Shown here: piece by piece, positions 57,996 to 64,000 of the stretch
Position numbering within the stretch: position 1 is the first letter of the stretch
How the letters are laid out: each line of letters starts with the position of its first letter
Source: Jeotgalibacillus terrae
Lineage (GTDB): Bacteria > Bacillota > Bacilli > Bacillales > Jeotgalibacillaceae
Assembly: GCF_016908195.1 (NCBI RefSeq)
Contig: NZ_JAFBDK010000005.1
Coordinates: forward strand, 62,001-126,000
Direction: 5' to 3'
DNA: 64,000 nt
Notes under the pieces: generated by a model
Databases searched by the model: none
Told to the model about the DNA's origin: nothing
What the model saw: only the letters and a program-made list of their open reading frames with translations
Program-made: the position numbers and the translations under genes

Positions 57996-59937
57996 CCAGA
58001 TGGTTCGAAAAATGATCAGACACGACGCTAGAAAGTACATATTTTACTTAGTTTGCAACAGCCTTGCTGTCATGCTGTTTTTTATATATGCTGCGTTATT
58101 TTACAACGATGATGTCACAAAAGCGAAGATGGCTGAGACAATCCAGTATGCATTAATTATTCCAGGGATTGCGCTGATCGTCTTTACAGTCTTTTTTATC
58201 AGTCATGCTCATCACCTTTTTATTAAAAGCAGAAAGCGTGAGTTTGGTCTGTTCAGAACACTGGGTATGACAAACCGGGATGTTGTGAAGCTGCTTGTGA
58301 TGGAAAATGGATTGATCGCTTGTTTGTCGATTATCACAGGTCTGCTGAGCGGACTTCTGTTCTCCCGTTTATTCTTCTCATTATTAACAACAGTACTGAA
58401 CATACAGACGATTTCTTACGGACTGAACGTTCAGATGTTTGCAGCAACGATTATGGTCTACTTACTTGTCTTTGCCACAGCAGTAGGAAGAACACTTTAC
58501 ATGATCCTCACACAAAATCTGATTCTCACTTTGAAGAGTGACAGGGTCGGAGAGGTGGTGAAGCTGAACAGCCCACTTCTTGGCGGGATAGGAGCCGGTC
58601 TGATCATTTTTTCTGTGGCGGGACTTTATCTTACTTATACAGGAAATCAGGGTGATGACTATATTTTTATCTGGATGATCCTGACAATGGTCGGGCTTTA
58701 TTTCAGCATCAATCAGCTCTCAAGCCTGCTGATTAAAATGGTCAAAAAGAGCAAGAGAATGTATTACAAAAACTTATTATCCTTAAGCAGCCTGGACTAT
58801 AAATTCAAACAGTTAACCTCCACGCTTATGCTTGTCAGCGTCATGATTATGGTCACTGTTCTCTATAGCACGATTGTGTTATTCACTTACCTTGATACCG
58901 CCCGTCAGATAGAGGAGCGTCATCCTTATGATCTTGCATTCTTACAAACCGCTGAGAAGAATCAGCTGACAGAAGAGCAGCTGTACAGCATTGTAGATAC
59001 TGAAGAAAATCATGTTCAGGCGCATGATACATTGCCGGTTTTCACATTTTTTCAGGAGGATGAATATGCAGGCTGGATCAGCACTTTTCATTTAGTGAGT
59101 GTTCAGACGTTCAACCAGATCACTTCAAATTCTATTGAAGTGAAGGCGGGGGAATATATTTTTCATCCCAATCAGCCTGCTGCAGATCCTGACGGAGCAT
59201 ATGAGTTTCAACTGAAATTTGAAGGTAAAGCTCCTGCTCAATCCTATATTCAGGATGATACATTTGTTCAGAGCACCCTGAACTATCTCGGAGGGGAATT
59301 CATTTTGGTCAATGAAGAGGACTTTGATGCTCTGAAAACTCACCTGAACGGCTTTGATGCAACGATGAATTTTATCAATGTTGCAGACTGGAAATCAGCT
59401 TTTGAAGTGACTAGGAATCTTGAAGCTGCATTTGCAGCGGTTAATCAGCGCACACCGTCTGTAACATCAGAAGCCGATGAAGGTACGTCAGACGAACGGC
59501 TGTTCAGCGTTGCCTCAAAAATGGAGGATGCTGCGATCAACCGGCAGACAGATGGCCTTACCTTCTTTGTTATATCCTTTCTCAGCGTTTTATTTCTGAT
59601 CGGCTCATTTGTCATTCTCTATCTAAACTTGTTCTCAAATATTGAAAAAGAGCGCTTAAGATTCAGCAATCTTCACAGAATTGGCGTAACCGTTCCTGAA
59701 ATCAAAAAGGCGATAGCGAAGGAACTTATTCCTGTCTTTTTTATTCCGACACTTACAGGTATCACGCTGGCATTGCTATACATGATTGCCATGGCCACTG
59801 ATATTGGAGGGATTCTGCAGAACCCTGATGTGCTGGTCAACTTTGCAGTGATAGCGGGGGTTTATTTTATCCTGCAGATTGGCTTTTACTTTTATTCGAA
59901 GTGGAGAATGGTAGCTGCTGTGGTGAAGGGGTTTTAG
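57985..59937 (+). CDS. FtsX-like permease, BceB-like
   Basis: A 650-residue permease with the BceB arrangement: ten TM helices and a large extracellular domain between helices 7 and 8 (about residues 300-520, with HPYDLAFLQTAEKNQ, then QSYIQDDTFVQSTLNYLGG). FtsX-like pairs are seen near SRKREFGLFRTLGMTN and ERLRFSNLHRIGVT. BceAB systems detoxify bacitracin and lantibiotics and also signal to a kinase. The start overlaps the ATPase gene; GGAGGAG precedes it. Confidence 0.9.
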   Translation: MSFNQMVRKMIRHDARKYIFYLVCNSLAVMLFFIYAALFYNDDVTKAKMAETIQYALIIPGIALIVFTVFFISHAHHLFIKSRKREFGLFRTLGMTNRDVVKLLVMENGLIACLSIITGLLSGLLFSRLFFSLLTTVLNIQTISYGLNVQMFAATIMVYLLVFATAVGRTLYMILTQNLILTLKSDRVGEVVKLNSPLLGGIGAGLIIFSVAGLYLTYTGNQGDDYIFIWMILTMVGLYFSINQLSSLLIKMVKKSKRMYYKNLLSLSSLDYKFKQLTSTLMLVSVMIMVTVLYSTIVLFTYLDTARQIEERHPYDLAFLQTAEKNQLTEEQLYSIVDTEENHVQAHDTLPVFTFFQEDEYAGWISTFHLVSVQTFNQITSNSIEVKAGEYIFHPNQPAADPDGAYEFQLKFEGKAPAQSYIQDDTFVQSTLNYLGGEFILVNEEDFDALKTHLNGFDATMNFINVADWKSAFEVTRNLEAAFAAVNQRTPSVTSEADEGTSDERLFSVASKMEDAAINRQTDGLTFFVISFLSVLFLIGSFVILYLNLFSNIEKERLRFSNLHRIGVTVPEIKKAIAKELIPVFFIPTLTGITLALLYMIAMATDIGGILQNPDVLVNFAVIAGVYFILQIGFYFYSKWRMVAAVVKGF

Positions 59938-60029
59938 TGAGACCGGAGTCTGACAGATCAAATCCGGCATGAATTGTCGGATCACATCATTCACATACTG
60001 TTATTCTTTTTCACAAGGAGGTCATGAGA

Positions 60030-60896
60030 ATGGATACATTAAAACATTTTAACGAAGCTGTCAGCTACATCGAAGAAAATCTGACAGATGAGATTGAGAT
60101 GAAAGAAGCTGCCAGGCGGGCGAGGTGTTCTGAATACCATTTCAGGAGAATGTTTTCATTTCTAGCGGGTGTCTCGTTATCTGAATATATCCGTTTCAGA
60201 CGGCTGACACTTGCTGTTTCTGACCTGCAGGATCATCGGGTCATCGATCTGGCAGTGAAATACGGGTACCAGTCGGCTGATGCTTTTTCAAGAGCGTTTC
60301 AGAGCTATCACGGCGTCACACCTGCAGAAGCAAGAACAACAAATCAAGCGTTAAAATCATTCTCTCCAATGACCTTCCAGCTGACAATCAGAGGAGGAGA
60401 CAATATGAATGTACGCATTGTGGAAAAAGATGCATTTCGTATGATTGGTTTGAAAAAGAGGGTGCCGATCGTATTCAATGGCGTGAACCCGGAGATTGAA
60501 AAAATGTGGCACAGCCTGACTGCAGAGAATATTCAGGAACTGAAACAGCTTTCGGATATTGAACCCAAAGGAATGATCAGTGCCTCTGTAAACTTTTCAG
60601 AAGGCAGAATGGAAGAAAAGGGCGGGCTTGATCATTATATAGGCGTGTCCTCAACTGAAGTCTGTCCTGATCATTTTGACTGTCTGGAGGTTCAGGCTTC
60701 AAGCTGGGCGGTATTTGAAGCGGTCGGCCCGTTCCCTGGTACACTGCAGAATATCTGGGGCAGAATCTATTCAGAGTGGTTCCCGTCCAATCAATACGAG
60801 CAGACAGAAGGACCTGAAATTCTATGGAATGAGCAGCCGGATACCACGGCACCCGACTTCAGGAGTGAGATTTGGGTACCTGTTAAAAAGAGATGA
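60030..60896 (+). CDS. AraC family regulator with GyrI-like effector domain
   Basis: A 288-residue regulator. The N-terminal AraC domain (residues 1-105) contains [20 protein letters not shown] and [20 protein letters not shown]. The C-terminal ~155 residues are a GyrI/SOUL-type effector-binding domain ([58 protein letters not shown]). This is the Rob/BltR-like plan used to sense drugs. ATG at 60030 is 8 bases from AAGGAGGT. Targets may include the upstream transporter; no evidence beyond position. Confidence 0.88.
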   Translation: MDTLKHFNEAVSYIEENLTDEIEMKEAARRARCSEYHFRRMFSFLAGVSLSEYIRFRRLTLAVSDLQDHRVIDLAVKYGYQSADAFSRAFQSYHGVTPAEARTTNQALKSFSPMTFQLTIRGGDNMNVRIVEKDAFRMIGLKKRVPIVFNGVNPEIEKMWHSLTAENIQELKQLSDIEPKGMISASVNFSEGRMEEKGGLDHYIGVSSTEVCPDHFDCLEVQASSWAVFEAVGPFPGTLQNIWGRIYSEWFPSNQYEQTEGPEILWNEQPDTTAPDFRSEIWVPVKKR

Positions 60897-60904
60897 TGAA
60901 TGAA

Positions 60905-60938
60905 ACGGACCTGGCCATTTTTTCGGTCAGGTCTGTTT
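60905..60938 (+). terminator. Terminator after AraC-GyrI gene
   Basis: ACGGACCTGGCC pairs with GGTCAGGTCTGT through G-U tolerant pairing, followed by TTTTTGG. Confidence 0.7.
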
Positions 60939-60995
60939 TTGGAAAAGTGTAGAAAATTGGCAGGGATTCTTACATCAAAGTAGAAGGTTACAGTC

Positions 60996-61070
60996 ATGAA
61001 GGAATGGTTTTCGATTAATGGTGGAAGCTATTTTGACCATACGCGGCTGGCTGAGCTGGCTCGATCATAA
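60996..61070 (+). CDS. Possible 24-residue peptide
   Basis: A frame beginning MKEWFSINGGSYFDHTRLAE behind AGAAGG. It could be a genuine small peptide or the 5' remnant of a lost gene. No homologue is recognised and it is too short for composition tests. Low confidence. Confidence 0.2.
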   Translation: MKEWFSINGGSYFDHTRLAELARS

Positions 61071-61111
61071 TGCCCTTAAAATATGAATATGAATCAGGGA
61101 GGCTGTCATGT

Positions 61112-61339
61112 ATGGCAGTAATGAGTTACAGCAATGCACGAAAAAACTTTAAAAAAGTCCTTGATCAGGTTCATCAAAACAGTGAACCTATAGTCATTTC
61201 AAGAAACAATGGTAAAAATGCAGTTGTAATTTCGGAAGAGGGATACAATCGTTTGATGGAAACAATTTATTTGATGCGCAATCCAAAGAATGCGATCAAA
61301 TTAATTGAGTCAATTGAACAAATTAAGATAAATGAATAA
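61112..61339 (+). CDS. Phd/YefM family antitoxin without adjacent toxin
   Basis: A 75-residue YefM-type antitoxin. The N-terminal DNA-binding part reads VMSYSNARKNFKKVLDQVHQ, then PIVISRNNGKNAVVISEEGY, and the toxin-binding tail is IYLMRNPKNAIKLIESIEQI. ATG at 61112 follows GGGAGG at 8 bases. YefM genes are normally followed by yoeB within a few bases. Here the next frame is a P-loop kinase, so the toxin is lost or unlinked. Confidence 0.85.
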   Translation: MAVMSYSNARKNFKKVLDQVHQNSEPIVISRNNGKNAVVISEEGYNRLMETIYLMRNPKNAIKLIESIEQIKINE

Positions 61340-61394
61340 GAAATTACGTCCTTTTTGCTACAATATATTTACATCAACAAAGCAGGTGAACATT

Positions 61395-61934
61395 ATGCAG
61401 CGAATCTATATCATATCCGGACCAGCAGGGGTCGGGAAATCGACAACCTCGAAAATGCTTGCTGAGTCATTTGAAAATAGTGCTTATATTGAAGGTGATG
61501 TGATCAATCATATGGTGGTCGGCGGGTACCTTCCTCCATGGGAAAGTGAAGCCTCGCTGGAACTGGTTTGGAAAAATATTGCGGACCTCAGCATTAATTT
61601 TATTCAGGCTGGTAAAAATGTCGTCATTGATTATGTAGCTTTTCCGGAAGAAGTTGAATTATTTTCGCAGTGTGTGTCCAGCCAAGTGCCAGACGTAGAG
61701 ATCATGTATGTTGTGCTTTGGGCGGATCGTGATGAATTGCTGAAAAGAGACGCAGAGAGAATCAAAGATCACCAAATGGGTGACAGGTGCCTGGAATTGG
61801 TGCAGGAATTTGAAGAAAAAGGCGTAAAGCAGCGTTATTTATATGATACGACGCATACAAATCTATCTAATCTTGAACAGGTAATGAAAGAAATCAAAAG
61901 CAATTCTGCATTCATGTACTTATCGCTTTTATAA
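61395..61934 (+). CDS. P-loop AAA_33-type kinase
   Basis: A 179-residue P-loop protein. Walker A is GPAGVGKSTT at the N-terminus, a substrate-side Asp is in YIEGDVINHMV, and RDELLKRDAERIKDHQ is a lid-like Arg-rich segment. The fold fits the small-molecule kinases of the AAA_33/chloramphenicol phosphotransferase-like group. The substrate is unknown. ATG at 61395 follows AGGTGAAC. Upstream start 61332 would overlap the antitoxin gene and has no ribosome binding site. Confidence 0.82.
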   Translation: MQRIYIISGPAGVGKSTTSKMLAESFENSAYIEGDVINHMVVGGYLPPWESEASLELVWKNIADLSINFIQAGKNVVIDYVAFPEEVELFSQCVSSQVPDVEIMYVVLWADRDELLKRDAERIKDHQMGDRCLELVQEFEEKGVKQRYLYDTTHTNLSNLEQVMKEIKSNSAFMYLSLL

Positions 61935-61956
61935 AAGCTTACAGAAAGGATGAAGC

Positions 61957-62310
61957 ATGATGACTAAACACAAAATCTACACAATGAGCTTCGCCAGTGT
62001 CTATCCTCATTACATTAATAAAGCAGAGAGAAAAGGCCGTACAAAAGGAGAGGTTGATGAAATCATACGCTGGCATACAGGGTACAGTCAGGAAGAACTT
62101 GAGGCTGAGATTGAGAAGAAAACTGAATTTGAAACGTTTTTTGAACAGGCGCCTGAACTGAACCCTTCCCGAAAAGCGATCAAAGGTGTGATTTGCGGTG
62201 TGAGGGTGGAGGATATTGAAGAGCCGATCATGCAGGAGATTCGTTACCTGGATAAAATGATTGATGAATTGGCCAAGGGGAAAAAGATGGAGAAAATTTT
62301 ACGGACGTAA
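61957..62310 (+). CDS. DUF2200 family protein
   Basis: A 117-residue DUF2200 protein. [20 protein letters not shown], then [20 protein letters not shown] and [20 protein letters not shown] match the family blocks. The sequence is cytoplasmic and rather basic, and the function is unknown. AAAGGA precedes ATG at 61957. It is a short single-domain gene, 22 bases after the kinase gene. Confidence 0.88.
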   Translation: MMTKHKIYTMSFASVYPHYINKAERKGRTKGEVDEIIRWHTGYSQEELEAEIEKKTEFETFFEQAPELNPSRKAIKGVICGVRVEDIEEPIMQEIRYLDKMIDELAKGKKMEKILRT

Positions 62311-62334
62311 CACGTTGAAAGGGGTGACCTATTC

Positions 62335-62376
62335 ATGAACTTAAAAACAGGTAACCGCCTGGTGCAGACATTCTGA
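62335..62376 (+). CDS. Possible leader peptide upstream of the methyltransferase
   Basis: A 13-codon frame, MNLKTGNRLVQTF, behind AAAGGGGTG. Its 3' half is the left arm of a 10-bp stem (62357-62366 with 62385-62394), which has an alternative partner at 62419-62425. The layout resembles attenuator leaders of ribosome-targeting drug genes. Translation is inferred. Confidence 0.4.
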   Translation: MNLKTGNRLVQTF

Positions 62377-62455
62377 TAGCGGATTGTGCCAGGCTGTAAT
62401 TAGAGCTATCCGAATGGCTGCACCATTTTCATTGAATCACTAAATGAAAAAGGAG
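62357..62455 (+). promoter_or_regulatory. Competing stems in the methyltransferase leader
   Basis: GCCTGGTGCA (62357-62366) pairs with TGTGCCAGGC (62385-62394). TGGTGCA within the left arm can instead pair with TGCACCA (62419-62425). A third stem, TTTTCAT (62426-62432) with ATGAAAA (62444-62450), abuts the ribosome binding site AGGAG. Mutually exclusive pairings are seen directly; switching is inferred. Confidence 0.4.
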
Positions 62456-62463
62456 CGGTCATG

Positions 62464-63213
62464 ATGAAAACATATATTGAAGATTGGTTAAAGGAAGAAA
62501 AAGCAGGTTTCTCGGGGTGGGATTTTTCCAGACTTGAGGGACGAACAAAAGAACAGGCTATTCCCTGGGACTACAAAAAAATTGTGGTGAATGCTTTGCA
62601 GAAGGACATGCAATTACTTGATATGGGAACAGGAGGCGGAGAATTTTTGCTGACGCTTGGGCATCCGTATGAAAAGACTGCTGTCACAGAAGCATGGGAG
62701 CCGAATGTGGCATTGTGCAGGGAGAAGCTTGAGCCGCTTGGCATTCAGGTGGAGCAGGTTTTTGATGATGCTGTTCTGCCGTTTGAAGATGGCACATTTG
62801 ACCTGATCATTAACCGCCATGAAGCGTATGATATCTTGGAGGTTAAAAGAATTCTGAAGCCGGGTGGACTGTTCATTACCCAGCAGGTCGGTGGCCGGAA
62901 TAATGAGTGGTTGTCATCGTTTTTAATGTCAGGTTATCAGTCTGAATATGACGGTTTTGGGCTTGTGAATGAAGCGGAGAAGTTTTGTGAAGCGGGCTTT
63001 AATATGTTAGAACAGCAGGAAGCATTTCCTTATCTGCGCTTCTATGATGTAGGCGCAATCGTCTATTACGCTAAAATCATTGAATGGGAGTTTCCCGGAT
63101 TTTCAGTTGAGAAGCAGCTGGAGCGGCTGATGGAATTGCACGGAATGGTTAAGAAAAAAGGTTATGTTGAGTCTAAAGAGCATCGGTTTTTGATTGTTGC
63201 TGAGAATAGTTAG
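62464..63213 (+). CDS. Class I SAM-dependent methyltransferase
   Basis: A 249-residue methyltransferase. Motif I is LLDMGTGGGEFLLTLG, followed by TEAWEPNVALCREKL (SAM ribose-binding acidic residue) and FDLIINRHEAYDI (motif IV region). It matches a group of Bacilli methyltransferases with the N-terminal YIEDWLKEEKAGFSGWDFS segment. The substrate is unknown; nothing supports rRNA methylation directly, though the leader hints at ribosome-linked control. ATG at 62464 has 8-base spacing to AAGGAG. Confidence 0.88.
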   Translation: MKTYIEDWLKEEKAGFSGWDFSRLEGRTKEQAIPWDYKKIVVNALQKDMQLLDMGTGGGEFLLTLGHPYEKTAVTEAWEPNVALCREKLEPLGIQVEQVFDDAVLPFEDGTFDLIINRHEAYDILEVKRILKPGGLFITQQVGGRNNEWLSSFLMSGYQSEYDGFGLVNEAEKFCEAGFNMLEQQEAFPYLRFYDVGAIVYYAKIIEWEFPGFSVEKQLERLMELHGMVKKKGYVESKEHRFLIVAENS

Positions 63214-63221
63214 GTTGAGAG

Positions 63222-63249
63222 GCCTCCTGCTGATTGCGGGGGGCTTTTT
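63222..63249 (+). terminator. Terminator after the methyltransferase gene
   Basis: GCCTCC (63222-63227) pairs with GGGGGC (63239-63244), with one G-U, followed by TTTTTGG. Confidence 0.7.
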
Positions 63250-63453
63250 GGTTTGGAGTTTGATGGCCGGGTGCGATTCGCGTGGGCTGGCCGGCGTGAG
63301 AGGTGCAGTGTTGAAGGGAATGCGTACTGGAATGATGGAATCACCTCCTGATTGAAGGAAAAACTCACCAGCTTGAAGGAATCCCGACTGCAGCTACCCC
63401 GCCTGTCCCGCTCGCAAAATAAAACCTTGCACAACCCATCTAATTCGATTACC

Positions 63454-63465
63454 ATCTAATTAGAT
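63454..63465. promoter_or_regulatory. Candidate operator of the ArsR-DUF2087 gene
   Basis: ATCTAATTAGAT is a perfect 12-bp palindrome 24 bases before the gene start. A similar half-site CATCTAATT lies at 63437-63445. Confidence 0.5.
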
Positions 63466-63488
63466 AAAATAAAAGGGAGGTAATTCCC

Positions 63489-64000
63489 ATTCAATTAATC
63501 AGACTGGTCTCTTTTTATAAAACACTTGGTGATAAAACCCGCATCAGGATTATTGTCCTTCTCAAAAATGGTCCGCTTCACGGGCAGGCAATTGCGGGAA
63601 AGCTCGGCCTGAAGCCACCTACTATTACGCATCACCTCAATAAACTGAAAGAAATTGATGTGGTGTATCAGAGAAGAGAGAAGAATACGATTTATTTTTA
63701 TCTGAATGAGCGGAAGCTTGAACAGATGGTCAGTTCAGTAGTGCGGCTTGGTGGGGATGAGATGTTTGAATCCTTTGAGCTTGATGAAGGCGAAAAAGCT
63801 AAGATCATTAAAAACTTTACGAATGCAGATGGTACGCTGAAGTCTCTTCCAGCCCAGCGTAAAAAGAAATTGATTCTGCTGGAATATATGCTGAGAGATC
63901 TTGAAGCCGGCAGGAGCTATAAGGAAGCTGAGTTGAATGAGCATATCAAGAAATTTCATCCGGACTTCGCAACTGTACGACGTGAGTTTGTCATGGCGCA
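63489..64000 (+). CDS. ArsR family regulator with DUF2087 domain, cut by the window end
   Basis: At least 170 residues with an ArsR winged helix (FYKTLGDKTRIRIIVLLKNG, GKLGLKPPTITHHLNKLKE) followed by DUF2087 (TNADGTLKSLPAQRKKKLIL, then ELNEHIKKFHPDFATVRREF). The frame is closed upstream by TAA at 63465 and contains no ATG, GTG or TTG near the ribosome binding site. ATT at 63489, 8 bases after GGGAGG, is the best start, making it a rare-start gene. The 3' end lies outside the window. Confidence 0.8.
   Translation, partial: MQLIRLVSFYKTLGDKTRIRIIVLLKNGPLHGQAIAGKLGLKPPTITHHLNKLKEIDVVYQRREKNTIYFYLNERKLEQMVSSVVRLGGDEMFESFELDEGEKAKIIKNFTNADGTLKSLPAQRKKKLILLEYMLRDLEAGRSYKEAELNEHIKKFHPDFATVRREFVMA

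Noticed and set aside
63210-63455. Minus-strand frame of 81 codons after the methyltransferase
   Set aside because: No ribosome binding site, runs through the terminator hairpin, and its composition is not protein-like. The region is better read as terminator plus intergenic DNA.
1-64000. CRISPR arrays, tRNA/rRNA genes, T-box or metabolite riboswitches
   Set aside because: No regularly spaced direct repeats of CRISPR type, no tRNA cloverleaf, and no recognisable riboswitch core were seen on either strand. Small or diverged elements could be missed without a covariance search.

Overview
This 64 kb window comes from the chromosome of a Gram-positive member of the Bacillales. Starts are ATG/GTG/TTG behind strong AGGAGG-type ribosome binding sites. 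GC is moderate. The gene families are typical of Bacillaceae and Planococcaceae: a YcbLMNO-like two-component/ABC set, YndG/YndH/YndJ, YhaQ/YhaP with a YtrA-type GntR regulator, RsbR, CzcD/CzrA, FosB, FusB, GrpB and DinB. A CrtO-like carotenoid acyltransferase gene suggests a pigmented, possibly marine or halotolerant genus such as Jeotgalibacillus or Planococcus. That genus guess is inference only. No rRNA, tRNA, CRISPR array, prophage or replication origin was seen.

Layout. 0-5.7 kb: a TetR regulator, a FusB-type ribosome rescue/fusidic acid protection gene behind a leader peptide, small membrane proteins, an APH-fold kinase, a frameshifted mini-gene and the CrtO-like gene. 5.7-9.5 kb: response regulator, histidine kinase, ABC ATPase and permease, with 11-bp direct repeats before the transporter. 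9.5-12.3 kb: small unknown membrane proteins and a HExxH metalloprotease-like protein. 12.3-20 kb: an ABC exporter pair, a luciferase-like oxidoreductase, a TetR/MFS pair sharing an operator, and an Lsa-type ABC-F gene with an attenuator terminator in its leader. 20-26.7 kb: an S41 protease-like protein, small soluble enzymes, and an operon of ECF sigma factor, PadR regulator and FtsW/RodA-family protein. 26.7-31.5 kb: a five-gene minus-strand ABC operon carrying a YtrA-like regulator. 31.5-40 kb: peptidase E, a candidate small RNA, hydrolases, acetyltransferases, the yndGHJ-like operon and an S66 peptidase. 40-45.6 kb: a decayed IS1595-type element, small membrane proteins, a deaminase, a fosB gene broken by one stop codon, acetyltransferases and a holin-like mini-toxin. 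45.6-51.6 kb: zinc/cobalt efflux (czcD-czrA), tiny membrane proteins, a lipoprotein and an RsbR-like stressosome protein. 51.7-60.9 kb: two PepSY paralogues flanking a LytTR-DUF3021-ABC operon, then a BceAB-like transporter between two AraC regulators. 61-64 kb: a lone YefM-type antitoxin, a P-loop kinase, DUF2200, a methyltransferase with an attenuator-like leader, and an ArsR-DUF2087 gene cut by the window end.

The recurring theme is sensing and resisting antibiotics, peptides and metals. Two resistance-type genes (FusB, ABC-F) carry visible leader-attenuation architecture, and several drug or peptide ABC systems sit next to clear operator sequences. The most interesting unexplained signal is an identical four-repeat, 11-bp-period activator site upstream of both PepSY genes. 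At least four genes carry a single frameshift or nonsense lesion, two of them in homopolymer runs, so assembly error must be excluded before calling them pseudogenes.
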